A DNA stretch of 64,000 bases from Bacteroidota bacterium (GTDB lineage: Bacteria; Bacteroidota; Bacteroidia; Bacteroidales; Paludibacteraceae), in the NCBI GenBank assembly GCA_021779195.1, contig JAJYBB010000004.1, positions 124,001-188,000 on the forward strand. The letters are read 5' to 3'. A program made the position numbers and the translations under genes. Below the pieces are notes generated by a model. It saw only the letters and a program-made list of their open reading frames with translations. It was not told the DNA's origin and searched no databases. Each line of letters opens with the position of its first letter. Positions within the stretch are counted from its first letter, which is position 1. Below are positions 18,430 to 26,610 of the stretch, piece after piece.

Positions 18430-19833
18430 TCAACCTTTGAAAGCTGTTTCAATTGCTTTTTTCAACGCTGCAAGTTTATTATTTACTTCCTGCAATTCAC
18501 TTTCTTCATTTGATTTTGCTACTACACCGGCACCGGCTTGGTAATAAAGCGTATTATTTTTACTCACAAATGATCGAATTGTAATGGCTTGATTAAAACT
18601 GCCATCAAAACCGATGTAACCCAAACAACCACCATAAGGTCCACGATCATGTGGTTCAATTTCATCAATTAATTGCATAGCTTTAATTTTAGGAGCACCC
18701 GAGAGAGTACCTGCTGGAAAAGTATCCGCAAATAGTTTAATTATTTTCGTGTCATTTTTTAACTTTCCACTGACACTCGAAACCAAATGAAGCACGTGCG
18801 AATAATACTGTACTTCCCTGAAAACATCCAAATGAACTTCTTCGGTATTTCTACTTAAATCGTTACGGGCTAAATCAACTAACATGACGTGTTCTGCATT
18901 TTCTTTGGCATCGTTTCGGAGCTTTTCGGCTAAAAGAAAATCCTTTTCATCATCACCGGTTCGTCTGAATGTACCGGCAATCGGTTTGATATATGCTTTC
19001 TGTTTTTTAGCATCAACCACCAAATGAGCTTCGGGTGAAGATCCAAAAATACGAAAACTTCCAAAATTGAAATAAAATAAATAAGGAGAAGGATTTACGG
19101 ATCGCAACGTTCGGTAAAGCATAAAATCATCGCCTTTATACTGTTGATAAAACCTTCTTGAAAGTACAATTTGGAAAACATTCCCCTTATGACATTCTTC
19201 TTTACCTCTGCGAACCATTGCTTTGAAATCTTCATCCGAAATATCACTACACTCCTCTCCGATTGTTTCGAATGTGTATGTGGCAATGTTGTTGTTTTGT
19301 AAAATTTGTTCAACGGATCCGATATTCGATGATTCTCCATCAAGCAGATTCTCAATTATAGTTAATTCATTATTGAAATGATTAATGGCAATAATGTATT
19401 TAAAAAGTAAATAATGCAAGCCAGGCATACTTCCCGGAATTGTTTCGCGTGAAGTGAGCTTTACATCTTCAAAATATTGAACTGCCTCATAGGAAGTATA
19501 TCCAAACAAACCGTTAATATTGAACTTGTTATCATTTTCAACAATTTCAAACGATTTCAAAAATGTATCGAATCGATCAGCTACCGTCATTTTATCAGTA
19601 ACATAAGTTTCAATCTGTCGACCATCAGGATATTCTTCCATGATAACAAATTGATTGACAGATATTCCACCAATTGGATTAAAGCCAATATAGGAAAAAC
19701 TGTTTTCCATCCCATGATAATCCGAGCTTTCAAGCAACACCGAATTCGGATACAAATCGCGCACTTTCAAATAAATACTTACCGGAGTTTGCATATCGGC
19801 AAGCATAGTTTTTGTTTTAACTGTTAATTTCAT
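18430..19833 (-). CDS. trpE: Anthranilate synthase component I
   Basis: 467 residues. The chorismate-binding domain fills the C-terminal half: FQIVLSRRFYQQYKGDD, FGSSPEAHLVV, KPIAGTFRRTGDDEKDFLLAEKLRNDAKENAEHVMLVDLARNDL, then FPAGTLSGAPKIKAMQLIDEIEP and a C-terminal QAGAGVVAKSNEESELQEVNNK. With TrpG it converts chorismate and glutamine to anthranilate. The N-terminal part (LLESSDYHGMENSFSYIGFNPI) resembles the Trp-binding feedback region, but I cannot confirm inhibitor-binding residues. It lies 62 bp after trpB. Confidence 0.95.
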   Translation of the reverse strand: MKLTVKTKTMLADMQTPVSIYLKVRDLYPNSVLLESSDYHGMENSFSYIGFNPIGGISVNQFVIMEEYPDGRQIETYVTDKMTVADRFDTFLKSFEIVENDNKFNINGLFGYTSYEAVQYFEDVKLTSRETIPGSMPGLHYLLFKYIIAINHFNNELTIIENLLDGESSNIGSVEQILQNNNIATYTFETIGEECSDISDEDFKAMVRRGKEECHKGNVFQIVLSRRFYQQYKGDDFMLYRTLRSVNPSPYLFYFNFGSFRIFGSSPEAHLVVDAKKQKAYIKPIAGTFRRTGDDEKDFLLAEKLRNDAKENAEHVMLVDLARNDLSRNTEEVHLDVFREVQYYSHVLHLVSSVSGKLKNDTKIIKLFADTFPAGTLSGAPKIKAMQLIDEIEPHDRGPYGGCLGYIGFDGSFNQAITIRSFVSKNNTLYYQAGAGVVAKSNEESELQEVNNKLAALKKAIETAFKG

Positions 19834-19895
19834 ATATTTCCTTTCATCCTCAAAAAGAGGAATTTTAATGAGTATAATTGTACAACTGAAAGAAT

Positions 19896-21113
19896 TTAAA
19901 CGTACTCTATTTCGTTGTCATGACGAAAAGGTGTTTTGAAATATTTAATATAGGTATCCATATCTTTATCGCCTCGACCTGAAACATTTAATACAACAAC
20001 ATCATCGGTTTTAAATATGTGTTTTTCTTTATTTAATAACGCCAATGCATGAGCAGATTCTATTGCCGGAATAATTCCCTCTAAACGAGTAAGTTCGAAA
20101 GCAGCTTCTAATGCTTCATCGTCGTTGATGGGATACACTTTAGTACGGCCCAACTTTGCAAAAAAAGCATGTGCCGGACCGATTCCCGGATAATCTAATC
20201 CAGCAGAAATAGAGTATGGTTCAATAATTTGGCCATCTTCATCCTGCATCAACAGCGTTTTAGCTCCATGAATAATGCCAATCGTTCCTCGGCTGATAGT
20301 TGCTGCCGTTTTATCCGTTTCTACACCTAATCCACCTGCTTCAGCCGAAATAATCTTCACCCGCTCATCATCTAAATAATAATAATAAGTTCCCATTGCA
20401 TTACTACCGCCACCTACACAAGCCATCAAATAATCGGGGTAATCGCGTCCGGTTTGATCCAGCAATTGAACTTTAATTTCTTCACTGATAACCGATTGAA
20501 AAAATCCAACCATATCGGGATATGGATGTGGACCCACCGTAGAACCGATAATATAAAATGAATCGGGATTAGAGCACCAATACCGAATAGCTTCGTTGGT
20601 GGCATCTTTCAATGTCATGTTTCCACTGGTAACCGGTTCAACAGTTGCTCCAAGCATACGCATTTTCTGAACATTTAGAAACTGACGTTCTACATCCGTT
20701 TTTCCCATAAAAACTATGCATTCCAAGCCCATCAATGCACATGCAGTAGCAGTAGCCACGCCATGTTGACCTGCACCGGTCTCGGCTATAATACGGGTTT
20801 TCCCCATTCGTCTTGCCAAAAGAATTTGTCCCAACGCATTATTGATTTTATGTGCACCCGTGTGGTTCAAATCTTCACGCTTTAAGTAAATATTGGCGTT
20901 GTATTTGGCTGAAAGGCGTTTTGCAAAATACAACGGAGAAGGACGTCCCACATAATTTTTTAGTAAATCGTAGTATTCCGCCCGAAAAGATGCATCATAC
21001 TTGATAGAAAAATATGCATTTTTAAGTTCTTCTACTGTTCCATGAAGAATTTCGGGAATATAGGCTCCACCAAACTCGCCATATAATCCATTTTCGTCAG
21101 CTTGATAATTCAT
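19896..21113 (-). CDS. trpB: Tryptophan synthase beta chain
   Basis: 405 residues. The PLP-binding lysine is Lys89 in LNHTGAHKINNALGQ. Other motifs: GETGAGQHG-type loop (AETGAGQHGVATATACALMGL), VGGGSNAMG (phosphate cup), SAGLDYPGIGP and SGRGDKDMDTY at the end. It condenses indole with serine and is usually a TrpB1 paired with TrpA; trpA is not in this window. It is the first structural gene of the operon, behind the leader peptide and attenuator. Confidence 0.97.
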   Translation of the reverse strand: MNYQADENGLYGEFGGAYIPEILHGTVEELKNAYFSIKYDASFRAEYYDLLKNYVGRPSPLYFAKRLSAKYNANIYLKREDLNHTGAHKINNALGQILLARRMGKTRIIAETGAGQHGVATATACALMGLECIVFMGKTDVERQFLNVQKMRMLGATVEPVTSGNMTLKDATNEAIRYWCSNPDSFYIIGSTVGPHPYPDMVGFFQSVISEEIKVQLLDQTGRDYPDYLMACVGGGSNAMGTYYYYLDDERVKIISAEAGGLGVETDKTAATISRGTIGIIHGAKTLLMQDEDGQIIEPYSISAGLDYPGIGPAHAFFAKLGRTKVYPINDDEALEAAFELTRLEGIIPAIESAHALALLNKEKHIFKTDDVVVLNVSGRGDKDMDTYIKYFKTPFRHDNEIEYV

Positions 21114-21191
21114 ATTTTAGTATATATTTGATTTTAAATAAATTGATCTTTACAATGGAAATTTTCCATCCTCTAAAACGGCTAATTTTTA

Positions 21192-21230
21192 AATTAAAAA
21201 AGGCTTATCGTGAGTTCCGACAAGCCTTTT
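21192..21230 (-). terminator. trp operon attenuator (intrinsic terminator)
   Basis: On the minus strand AAAAGGCTTGTCG pairs with CGATAAGCCTTTT over 13 bp (one G-U) around a 7-nt loop GAACTCA, followed by TTTTTTAATTT. It lies between the leader peptide stop and trpB, with no upstream gene on this strand to terminate, so it fits an attenuator. The segment 21205-21214 (loop plus 3' arm) is perfectly complementary over 10 bp to 21273-21282, which covers the end of the leader peptide frame: a candidate anti-terminator. Confidence 0.88.
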
Positions 21231-21273
21231 GTAATATCTAAATAATTTTGACACTAAACATAGGTGTTACCTC

Positions 21274-21336
21274 TCACGATAAATATATTCGTAAGTGCCA
21301 CCACCAAAATTTGTTTAAAGTCAATTTCACATTCAT
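21274..21336 (-). CDS. trpL: trp operon leader peptide with three consecutive Trp codons
   Basis: A 20-residue open frame, ATG at 21334-21336 and TGA at 21274-21276, with Trp-Trp-Trp encoded by three consecutive TGG codons at 21298-21306 (context NKFWWWHLR). An in-frame stop lies just upstream, so this ATG is the only start. Three adjacent Trp codons in a 20-codon frame, just before an intrinsic terminator and trpB, is the classic signature of ribosome-mediated attenuation: Trp starvation stalls the ribosome there and lets the anti-terminator form. Confidence 0.9.
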   Translation of the reverse strand: MNVKLTLNKFWWWHLRIYLS

Positions 21337-21358
21337 TTTTATATTTCATTTTCGAGTG

Positions 21359-21390
21359 CAAAGATGATATAATAATTTTATTTATGCAAG
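21359..21390 (-). promoter_or_regulatory. Putative trp operon promoter
   Basis: On the minus strand CTTG (21387-21390), a 20-nt spacer, then CATCTTTG (21359-21366) match the Bacteroidetes -33/-7 pattern TTTG / TAnnTTTG with one mismatch in each element. Transcription would start near 21352, about 16 nt before the leader ATG. Confidence 0.45.
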
Positions 21391-21648
21391 AAATTATAGT
21401 TTTTTATCGATTCGTTATGTTAAATGTAGATGTTCAGATTATGAACAATACAATTATATTGATTTTTAGCCACTTAAAAAATCTGTATTGATCAAGAAAC
21501 AAGATTTAATCGTAGAATTTAAGTTATTGCATGCCAATCTCGATTTGACAAACGGTTATATTTTAAATTCTTTTCTTTGAGTCATACAACTTATTGATTG
21601 AAATTTTGTAATTTCGCAACCTAAAAACACAAGCAAATCAGAGTTGAA

Positions 21649-22242
21649 ATGAATATAGATTTTCAAAAACAAGGCGGGTTAGTACCTGCTATCATACAAG
21701 ACGAATTAACGTCTAAAGTATTGATGTTGGGTTATATGAACGAAGAATCATTCATTAAAACCCAGGAAACAGGTTTAGTAACATTTTTTAGTCGGTCTAA
21801 GAATCGGCTTTGGACTAAGGGTGAAGAGAGCGGAAATTTTTTGAAATTAGTTTCAATTACCCCCGATTGCGACAACGACACGTTGTTAATTAAAGTTCAT
21901 CCTGCTGGTCCTGTTTGCCATCTCGGCACCGATACTTGCTGGGCAGAAAGTAATCAGGGTGATTTTGCCTTTTTGAAATATTTGCAGGATTTTATAAAAT
22001 TGCGATATGACGAAATGCCAGAAGGATCCTACACCACTTCATTATTTAAAAAAGGGGTAAACCGCATGGCACAAAAAGTTGGTGAAGAAGCAGTTGAGAC
22101 AGTGATTGAAGCTACTAACGGAACTAATGATGGCTTTATTTACGAAGCTTCGGACTTAATTTACCACCTCATCGTACTGCTTACTTCGAAAGGTTTCTCT
22201 CTTGATGATATCGGTCAAGAATTGAAAAAAAGACATAAGTAG
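21649..22242 (+). CDS. hisIE: Bifunctional phosphoribosyl-AMP cyclohydrolase / phosphoribosyl-ATP pyrophosphohydrolase
   Basis: 197 residues. Residues 1-105 are the HisI cyclohydrolase: LMLGYMNEESF, TGLVTFFSRSKNRLWTKGEESGN, the metal motif DCDND at 73-77, and Cys90/Cys97 in GPVCHLGTDTCW. Residues 106-197 are HisE: GSYTTSLFKKGVNRMAQKVGEEAVETVIEA and EASDLIYHLIVLL. The enzyme carries out steps 2 and 3 of histidine synthesis. No other his gene is next to it here. The IS element begins 39 bp after its stop. Confidence 0.95.
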   Translation: MNIDFQKQGGLVPAIIQDELTSKVLMLGYMNEESFIKTQETGLVTFFSRSKNRLWTKGEESGNFLKLVSITPDCDNDTLLIKVHPAGPVCHLGTDTCWAESNQGDFAFLKYLQDFIKLRYDEMPEGSYTTSLFKKGVNRMAQKVGEEAVETVIEATNGTNDGFIYEASDLIYHLIVLLTSKGFSLDDIGQELKKRHK

Positions 22243-22272
22243 AATTTCGAACAACATCATTATTAATTTGAA

Positions 22273-22281
22273 TATCAAAAT
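22273..22281. repeat. Target-site duplication, left copy
   Basis: TATCAAAAT directly abuts the left end of the IS; the identical right copy is at 23582-23590. Nine bp is within the range known for IS4-family elements. Confidence 0.9.
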
Positions 22282-22299
22282 CATTAGTGTCCACTAAAA
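22282..22299 (+). repeat. Left terminal inverted repeat of the IS
   Basis: CATTAGTGTCCACTAAAA, matched perfectly in reverse complement at 23564-23581. Confidence 0.95.
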
Positions 22300-22405
22300 G
22301 TCATTAACAATTCTTTGAAATCCTTTTCTATTCTTATTTTCCGAGCAAAATAGTTGCGTGACGATTTGAATTTTTTATCTTGCCCAAAATGTAAAAAAAT
22401 GGGCA

Positions 22406-23569
22406 ATGAATACAGGAAAATACGTTTTTGCACAAATGATTGAGGTTTTACCTCAACGAGTTTTTGACGGATTTGTAGCAAAATATGAAGGCAATAAATA
22501 TGTAAAACATTTTACCTGTTGGAATCAACTTCTGGTAATGATGTTTGGTCAACTTGCAAATCGTGATAGCCTTCGGGATTTGATTTTAGCAATAGACGCG
22601 CATAGTCAAAAGAAATATCATTTGGGATTTGGGAAGAATGTTACTCGCAGTAATCTTTCCAAAGCAAATGAAAAACGTGATAGCAAAATCTTTGAAGACT
22701 ATGCTTATTATTTGATTGATATTGCCCGTAAGGGGCGTTCAAACGATGATTTTGAAATAGAAGGTAAAGTTTATGCTTTTGATTCTTCGACCATTGATTT
22801 ATGTTTGAATGTATTTTGGTGGGCAAAGTTTCGCAAAACAAAAGCAGGCATTAAACTTCATACGCTCTATGATATAACGACTCAGATTCCGGCATTCATT
22901 CATATTACAAACGCAACAGTAAATGATGTGAATGCGATGGATGTAATTCCTTATGAATCTGATGCATATTATATATTTGATCGTGGATATGTTGATTTCA
23001 AAAGGCTTCATAATATCACAAAGCATACAGCTTATTTTGTGATTAGAGCCAAAAAGAATCTCCAGTTCCAGTGCACTCAACTAAAACCGATTAATGAGAA
23101 AAACGGAGTCATGAGTGATCAAATAGGCAAACTTACGGGATTTTATATATCGCAATATTACCCGGAGGAAATTAGAAAAGTAGTTTATTATGATAAGGAA
23201 ACAAATAGAACATTTGTTTATCTGACCAATAACATGGAACTACCTTCTGAACAGATAGCATTGCTTTATAAAAATCGTTGGCAAATAGAGCTATTCTTCA
23301 AATGGATTAAACAGCATTTAAAGATTAAGTCCTTTTGGGGTACTACAGAAAATGCTGTCAGAATACAAATATATACTGCTGTAATATCATATTGCTTAGT
23401 TGCAATCATTGAAAATGAACTAATGATTAACCGTTCAACATATGAAGTTCTACAGATATTAGGCATTTCACTGTTCGACAAATCGCCAATTGGTGAGCTC
23501 TTTTTTAATAAAAATAGAAATGATGTCAAAGAACTTCCGTCAGATCAACTGACTATTAAATTTTTTTAG
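22406..23569 (+). CDS. IS4-family DDE transposase (DUF4372 N-terminus)
   Basis: 387 residues. The N-terminal part (about 1-80) looks like DUF4372 (FVAKYEGNKYVKHFTCWNQLLVMMFGQLANRDSLRDL). The catalytic triad fits D126 (VYAFDSSTIDL), D192 (YIFDRGYVDF) and E295. The IS4 signature Y-x2-R-x3-E-x6-K is met by YKNRWQIELFFKWIK. The frame is complete. The protein cuts and joins IS ends. Confidence 0.95.
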   Translation: MNTGKYVFAQMIEVLPQRVFDGFVAKYEGNKYVKHFTCWNQLLVMMFGQLANRDSLRDLILAIDAHSQKKYHLGFGKNVTRSNLSKANEKRDSKIFEDYAYYLIDIARKGRSNDDFEIEGKVYAFDSSTIDLCLNVFWWAKFRKTKAGIKLHTLYDITTQIPAFIHITNATVNDVNAMDVIPYESDAYYIFDRGYVDFKRLHNITKHTAYFVIRAKKNLQFQCTQLKPINEKNGVMSDQIGKLTGFYISQYYPEEIRKVVYYDKETNRTFVYLTNNMELPSEQIALLYKNRWQIELFFKWIKQHLKIKSFWGTTENAVRIQIYTAVISYCLVAIIENELMINRSTYEVLQILGISLFDKSPIGELFFNKNRNDVKELPSDQLTIKFF

Positions 23570-23581
23570 TGGACACTAATG
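23564..23581 (-). repeat. Right terminal inverted repeat of the IS
   Basis: Reverse complement of the left repeat; it overlaps the last codons and stop of the transposase gene. Confidence 0.95.
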
Positions 23582-23590
23582 TATCAAAAT
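23582..23590. repeat. Target-site duplication, right copy
   Basis: TATCAAAAT directly abuts the right end of the IS and matches the left copy exactly. Confidence 0.9.
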
Positions 23591-23617
23591 AATTAATAAT
23601 GAATTATTGATGAAAAT

Positions 23618-24313
23618 ATGAATTTAGACAAAAAACTTTTGATAAAATACGTTGATGTTGATATTTGCCAACAAGAATCCACCGTATTACGGAATGTTCA
23701 GTTGGAAGTTCATTCTGGTGAATTTATCTTTTTAATGGGAAAAGTCGGAAGTGGTAAAAGTTCGCTTTTAAAATCATTATACCATGATGTACGCATTTTG
23801 GATGGCGTTGCCGGCGTTTTAAATTATGATTTACGTACGATTAAACCAGATGAAATTCCATATTTACGCAGGAAAATCGGCATTGTATTTCAAGATTTTC
23901 AATTATTGATGGATCGCTCGGTATATGATAATTTAGATTTTGTTCTTCGAGCTACCGGATGGAAAGATAAAACAGCTATTGACGAGCAGATTAACAATGT
24001 ATTAGATCAAGTTGGAATGAGTTCAATTGGGTTCAAAATGCCACATCAACTTTCGGGAGGCGAACAACAACGGGTGGTTATTGCCCGTGCTTTGCTAAAT
24101 TCACCCGAAATGATATTAGCCGATGAACCTACCGGTAATTTAGATCCCGAAACCGGGAACGAATTGGTCGAATTACTTTACAATATACGATTATCGGGTA
24201 CAACGGTTATTATTGCAACCCATAATTTAGCATGGGTATCTAAATTTCCAGGCCGCGTTTTCCGTTTTGAAAATGAAACTATCATTGAAGTACCTTCTGT
24301 TTCAGTTATTTAA
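23618..24313 (+). CDS. ftsE: FtsE-like ABC transporter ATP-binding protein
   Basis: 231 residues. Walker [10 protein letters not shown] at 41-49, Q-loop [10 protein letters not shown] near 91-100, signature [16 protein letters not shown] at 145-160, Walker [24 protein letters not shown] from 165, and H-loop [10 protein letters not shown]. It is closest in pattern to FtsE, the ATPase that with FtsX regulates septal wall hydrolases. No ftsX neighbours it, so the name is less certain than the fold. Before the IS inserted, the gap to hisIE would have been about 66 bp. Confidence 0.82.
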   Translation: MNLDKKLLIKYVDVDICQQESTVLRNVQLEVHSGEFIFLMGKVGSGKSSLLKSLYHDVRILDGVAGVLNYDLRTIKPDEIPYLRRKIGIVFQDFQLLMDRSVYDNLDFVLRATGWKDKTAIDEQINNVLDQVGMSSIGFKMPHQLSGGEQQRVVIARALLNSPEMILADEPTGNLDPETGNELVELLYNIRLSGTTVIIATHNLAWVSKFPGRVFRFENETIIEVPSVSVI

Positions 24314-24327
24314 TTTATTAATTGATA

Positions 24328-24531
24328 ATGAGAAGATTAAAATGTCCTCAATGTGGAATATCTCGTTTTTTCGTGAAAAATGCAGCCAATGAAACCTGTT
24401 TGGTTGAAGTAAACGAGAAGTATGAAATAGTGCCTGTTCATCCTGATTTTTCCCTCGAAAATTTCAACCTTGATTGGTTGTATTGTTTGGGTTGTTCCTG
24501 GCAGGGCTCTCCAAAAAAGTTAAGAAAATAA
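24328..24531 (+). CDS. Small zinc-ribbon protein, unknown function
   Basis: 67 residues from the ATG at 24328, 14 bp after ftsE. It has a CPQCG pair near the N-terminus and a CLGC pair near the C-terminus (LDWLYCLGCSWQG), spaced like a zinc ribbon whose central part is beta-rich (CLVEVNEKYEIVPVHP). It probably binds one zinc and is co-transcribed with ftsE. I do not recognise a named family. Confidence 0.65.
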   Translation: MRRLKCPQCGISRFFVKNAANETCLVEVNEKYEIVPVHPDFSLENFNLDWLYCLGCSWQGSPKKLRK

Positions 24532-24657
24532 CGACAACTGTAAATTTAATATTCATTCATCCGATTTCCCTATTTGTACATTTTAAAAATATATCTATTG
24601 CTCTAATTTTCAATATCAATTCAACTAATATTGTATTAAAAAAACACATTCATTCTC

Positions 24658-25851
24658 ATGAAACATTTAATTTTCGGACTGTTATTTTTTATCAACAGTT
24701 TTGCAATTTCAGCAAGTTCATTTACGTTCCATGTTCATAATCCCAACAAGGTGGATGTGCAAAATGCTCCCGTTGTGATTAGGCTGAACAATGTGAAGTC
24801 AATTCCTGCAACCGAATGGGCTCATTTAGCCGTTTTCTTCAATCAACATCAAATTAGCAGCCAACTCGATGATTTGAATGGAGATGGACTGCCAGATGAA
24901 TTGGTTTTTCTGCTCGACATAAAAGCCAACCAAACTTTACCGGTAACCCTAAAAACTATTGCGCCTGCTCAACGAGACAGCTTCCCAACCGAAGTATATG
25001 CTGATTTGATATCAAAATCGAAAGATGGAAAATTCAATTTTATAAAAGAAATATCATCAACAAAAAATGATATGTATAATAAATTACACCATCATGGAAT
25101 AGCATTTGAATCGGCTTTAATTGGATACAGAATTTATTTTGATAACAAAAGTACGATTGATGTGTATGGCAAAAAGAAACAACAACTCGAACTGGCAACT
25201 ACCGAGTGGTATCCTACGGATGAACAAGCAGCTGCTGGTTATGGTGATGATGTAATACGTGTTTTTAACTCGGTAGGCGTGGGCACAGTAAAAGGTTGGG
25301 ATGGGAAAAAAGCAACCGATATTGTGAAATTTGACAAGCGTACCCAACGAATTATCTCTGTCGGGAAGATCCGCACAGTGATCGAAAGCCAGGTTGATAA
25401 CTGGCAATATGAAGGAAAGAAAATTAACTTGAATGTGCGCTATATTTTATATGCCCGACATCGTGATGCAATATGCGAAGTGCGTGCCAACGAAGATATT
25501 CATACATTGGCTACCGGAGTTGAAACCATCGCCGGAGGACCTGTTATGAAGCAAGGAAAAAATCTGGTTGGGTCATGGGGAATCGACTACCCTGTTACTG
25601 ACACGATTAAATATGAGAAACAAGCTTGTGGATTGGGAGTTTTTGTTCCGAAACCCTATGCTTTAAAACAAGTTTCAGAACGATTAAATAACCTGATTCT
25701 CATGCCATACAAGAAAGGTGAAGTATTACAGTTTTATTTTACTGCCGCTGCTGGTAAGGAAGAACAACATCCTTTTACAACTTCAACTTCGTTTTTTGCC
25801 TACCTAAAAAATTGGAGTCAATCACTGAAACCGACCCAGGTAAAATATTGA
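24658..25851 (+). CDS. DUF4861 family secreted protein
   Basis: 397 residues with a signal peptide (MKHLIFGLLFFINSFAISAS). The mature part fits DUF4861: VHNPNKVDVQNAPVVIRLNNV near the start, DDLNGDGLPDELVFLLDI, HHHGIAFESALIGYRIYFDNKSTIDVYGKK, and KGWDGKKATDI. DUF4861 proteins are often found near polysaccharide-degradation genes in Bacteroidetes, but there are no such neighbours here; enzymatic role unproven. It has its own terminator downstream. Confidence 0.85.
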   Translation: MKHLIFGLLFFINSFAISASSFTFHVHNPNKVDVQNAPVVIRLNNVKSIPATEWAHLAVFFNQHQISSQLDDLNGDGLPDELVFLLDIKANQTLPVTLKTIAPAQRDSFPTEVYADLISKSKDGKFNFIKEISSTKNDMYNKLHHHGIAFESALIGYRIYFDNKSTIDVYGKKKQQLELATTEWYPTDEQAAAGYGDDVIRVFNSVGVGTVKGWDGKKATDIVKFDKRTQRIISVGKIRTVIESQVDNWQYEGKKINLNVRYILYARHRDAICEVRANEDIHTLATGVETIAGGPVMKQGKNLVGSWGIDYPVTDTIKYEKQACGLGVFVPKPYALKQVSERLNNLILMPYKKGEVLQFYFTAAAGKEEQHPFTTSTSFFAYLKNWSQSLKPTQVKY

Positions 25852-25869
25852 ATTTGATTTTTATTATTT

Positions 25870-25913
25870 ATCCCGTAAAAATATATGCCAAATATTTTTA
25901 CGGGATTTTTTTT
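25870..25913 (+). terminator. Terminator after the DUF4861 gene
   Basis: ATCCCGTAAAAATAT pairs perfectly with ATATTTTTACGGGAT across a 7-nt loop, followed by seven T. Strong intrinsic terminator 18 bp after the stop. Confidence 0.92.
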
Positions 25914-25977
25914 CTTCAAAATTCCTTTAGAATTGACGTTTAGTTTTGCAGAATCAAATTTTAAAAAATAATCAAAA

Positions 25978-26406
25978 ATGAAAAAACTAATTTTAGGAAT
26001 TGCCGCAATGGCAATGTTGAGCCTGACGGTTGCAGCTCAACCCGTTAAAGGTGTACCAGCTAAGGTAAAATCTGCATTTTCGCAAAAATTTTCAAAAGCC
26101 ACAGATGTAAAATGGGGCAAAGAAGGTAAAACCGAATGGGAAGCCGAATTCAAATTGGGTGGCAAAAGCTATTCAGCTAATTTCGATAATCAGGGAACCT
26201 GGAAAGAAACAGAGTATTCTATTCCTGAAAACGAAATTCCGGCAACAGTGAAGACATCGTTTGAAAAAAAGTATGCTGCTTACAAAATGAAAGGCACTGA
26301 TGTTTCCGAAACTCCAAAAGGAAAAGTGTATGAAATTACCGTTGTAAAAGGAAATAAAAAAATGGAAGTTGCTTTTGATACCAATGGGAAAATTGTAAAA
26401 GATTAA
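25978..26406 (+). CDS. PepSY-like (DUF2874) periplasmic protein
   Basis: 142 residues with a signal peptide (MKKLILGIAAMAMLSLTVAAQ). The mature part has two tandem PepSY-like units: VKSAFSQKFSKATDVKWGKEGKTEWEAEFKLGGKSYSANFDNQGTWKETE, then VKTSFEKKYAAYKMKGTDVSETPKGKVYEITVVKGNKKMEVAFDTNGKIVKD. This is the DUF2874 pattern common in Bacteroidetes secreted proteins; function unknown. It stands alone between two terminators. Confidence 0.85.
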   Translation: MKKLILGIAAMAMLSLTVAAQPVKGVPAKVKSAFSQKFSKATDVKWGKEGKTEWEAEFKLGGKSYSANFDNQGTWKETEYSIPENEIPATVKTSFEKKYAAYKMKGTDVSETPKGKVYEITVVKGNKKMEVAFDTNGKIVKD

Positions 26407-26454
26407 CCTTTGGACTAAAGGCTTATCCTTCAAAGTATTTTAAAATTATGACTA

Positions 26455-26504
26455 TAAAAACCGTTTGACATAAAGGGTAAACTCTTTGTCAAACGGTTTT
26501 TTAT
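26455..26504 (+). terminator. Terminator after the PepSY-like gene
   Basis: AAAACCGTTTGACA pairs with TGTCAAACGGTTTT; the stem continues inward (AAAG/CTTT) past a one-base bulge, and a T-run follows. It lies about 50 bp after the stop. Confidence 0.9.
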
Positions 26505-26610
26505 TTTGCGGGTTGCCTTTTTCTCACGCAGTATGAAAACATATACTTAAAGTTAAATTACGATTATTTTCACACCTACACCCAACCATTTTACTCTAAG
26601 TTTATCTTTA

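Larger units (their letters stand above)
22282..23581 (+). mobile_element. IS4-family insertion sequence, complete, 1300 bp
   Basis: Ends are 18-bp perfect inverted repeats CATTAGTGTCCACTAAAA (22282-22299 and its complement at 23564-23581). Flanking both sides is the 9-bp direct repeat TATCAAAAT (22273-22281 and 23582-23590), the expected target-site duplication. One transposase gene fills the element, and its TAG stop lies inside the right inverted repeat. Intact ends, intact gene and identical duplications indicate recent insertion. Confidence 0.95.

Noticed and set aside
21274-21351. Alternative leader frame at the trp leader
   Set aside because: Another ATG at about 21350 opens a 32-codon frame through the same region, but it has no Trp codons; the Trp-rich frame explains the context better.
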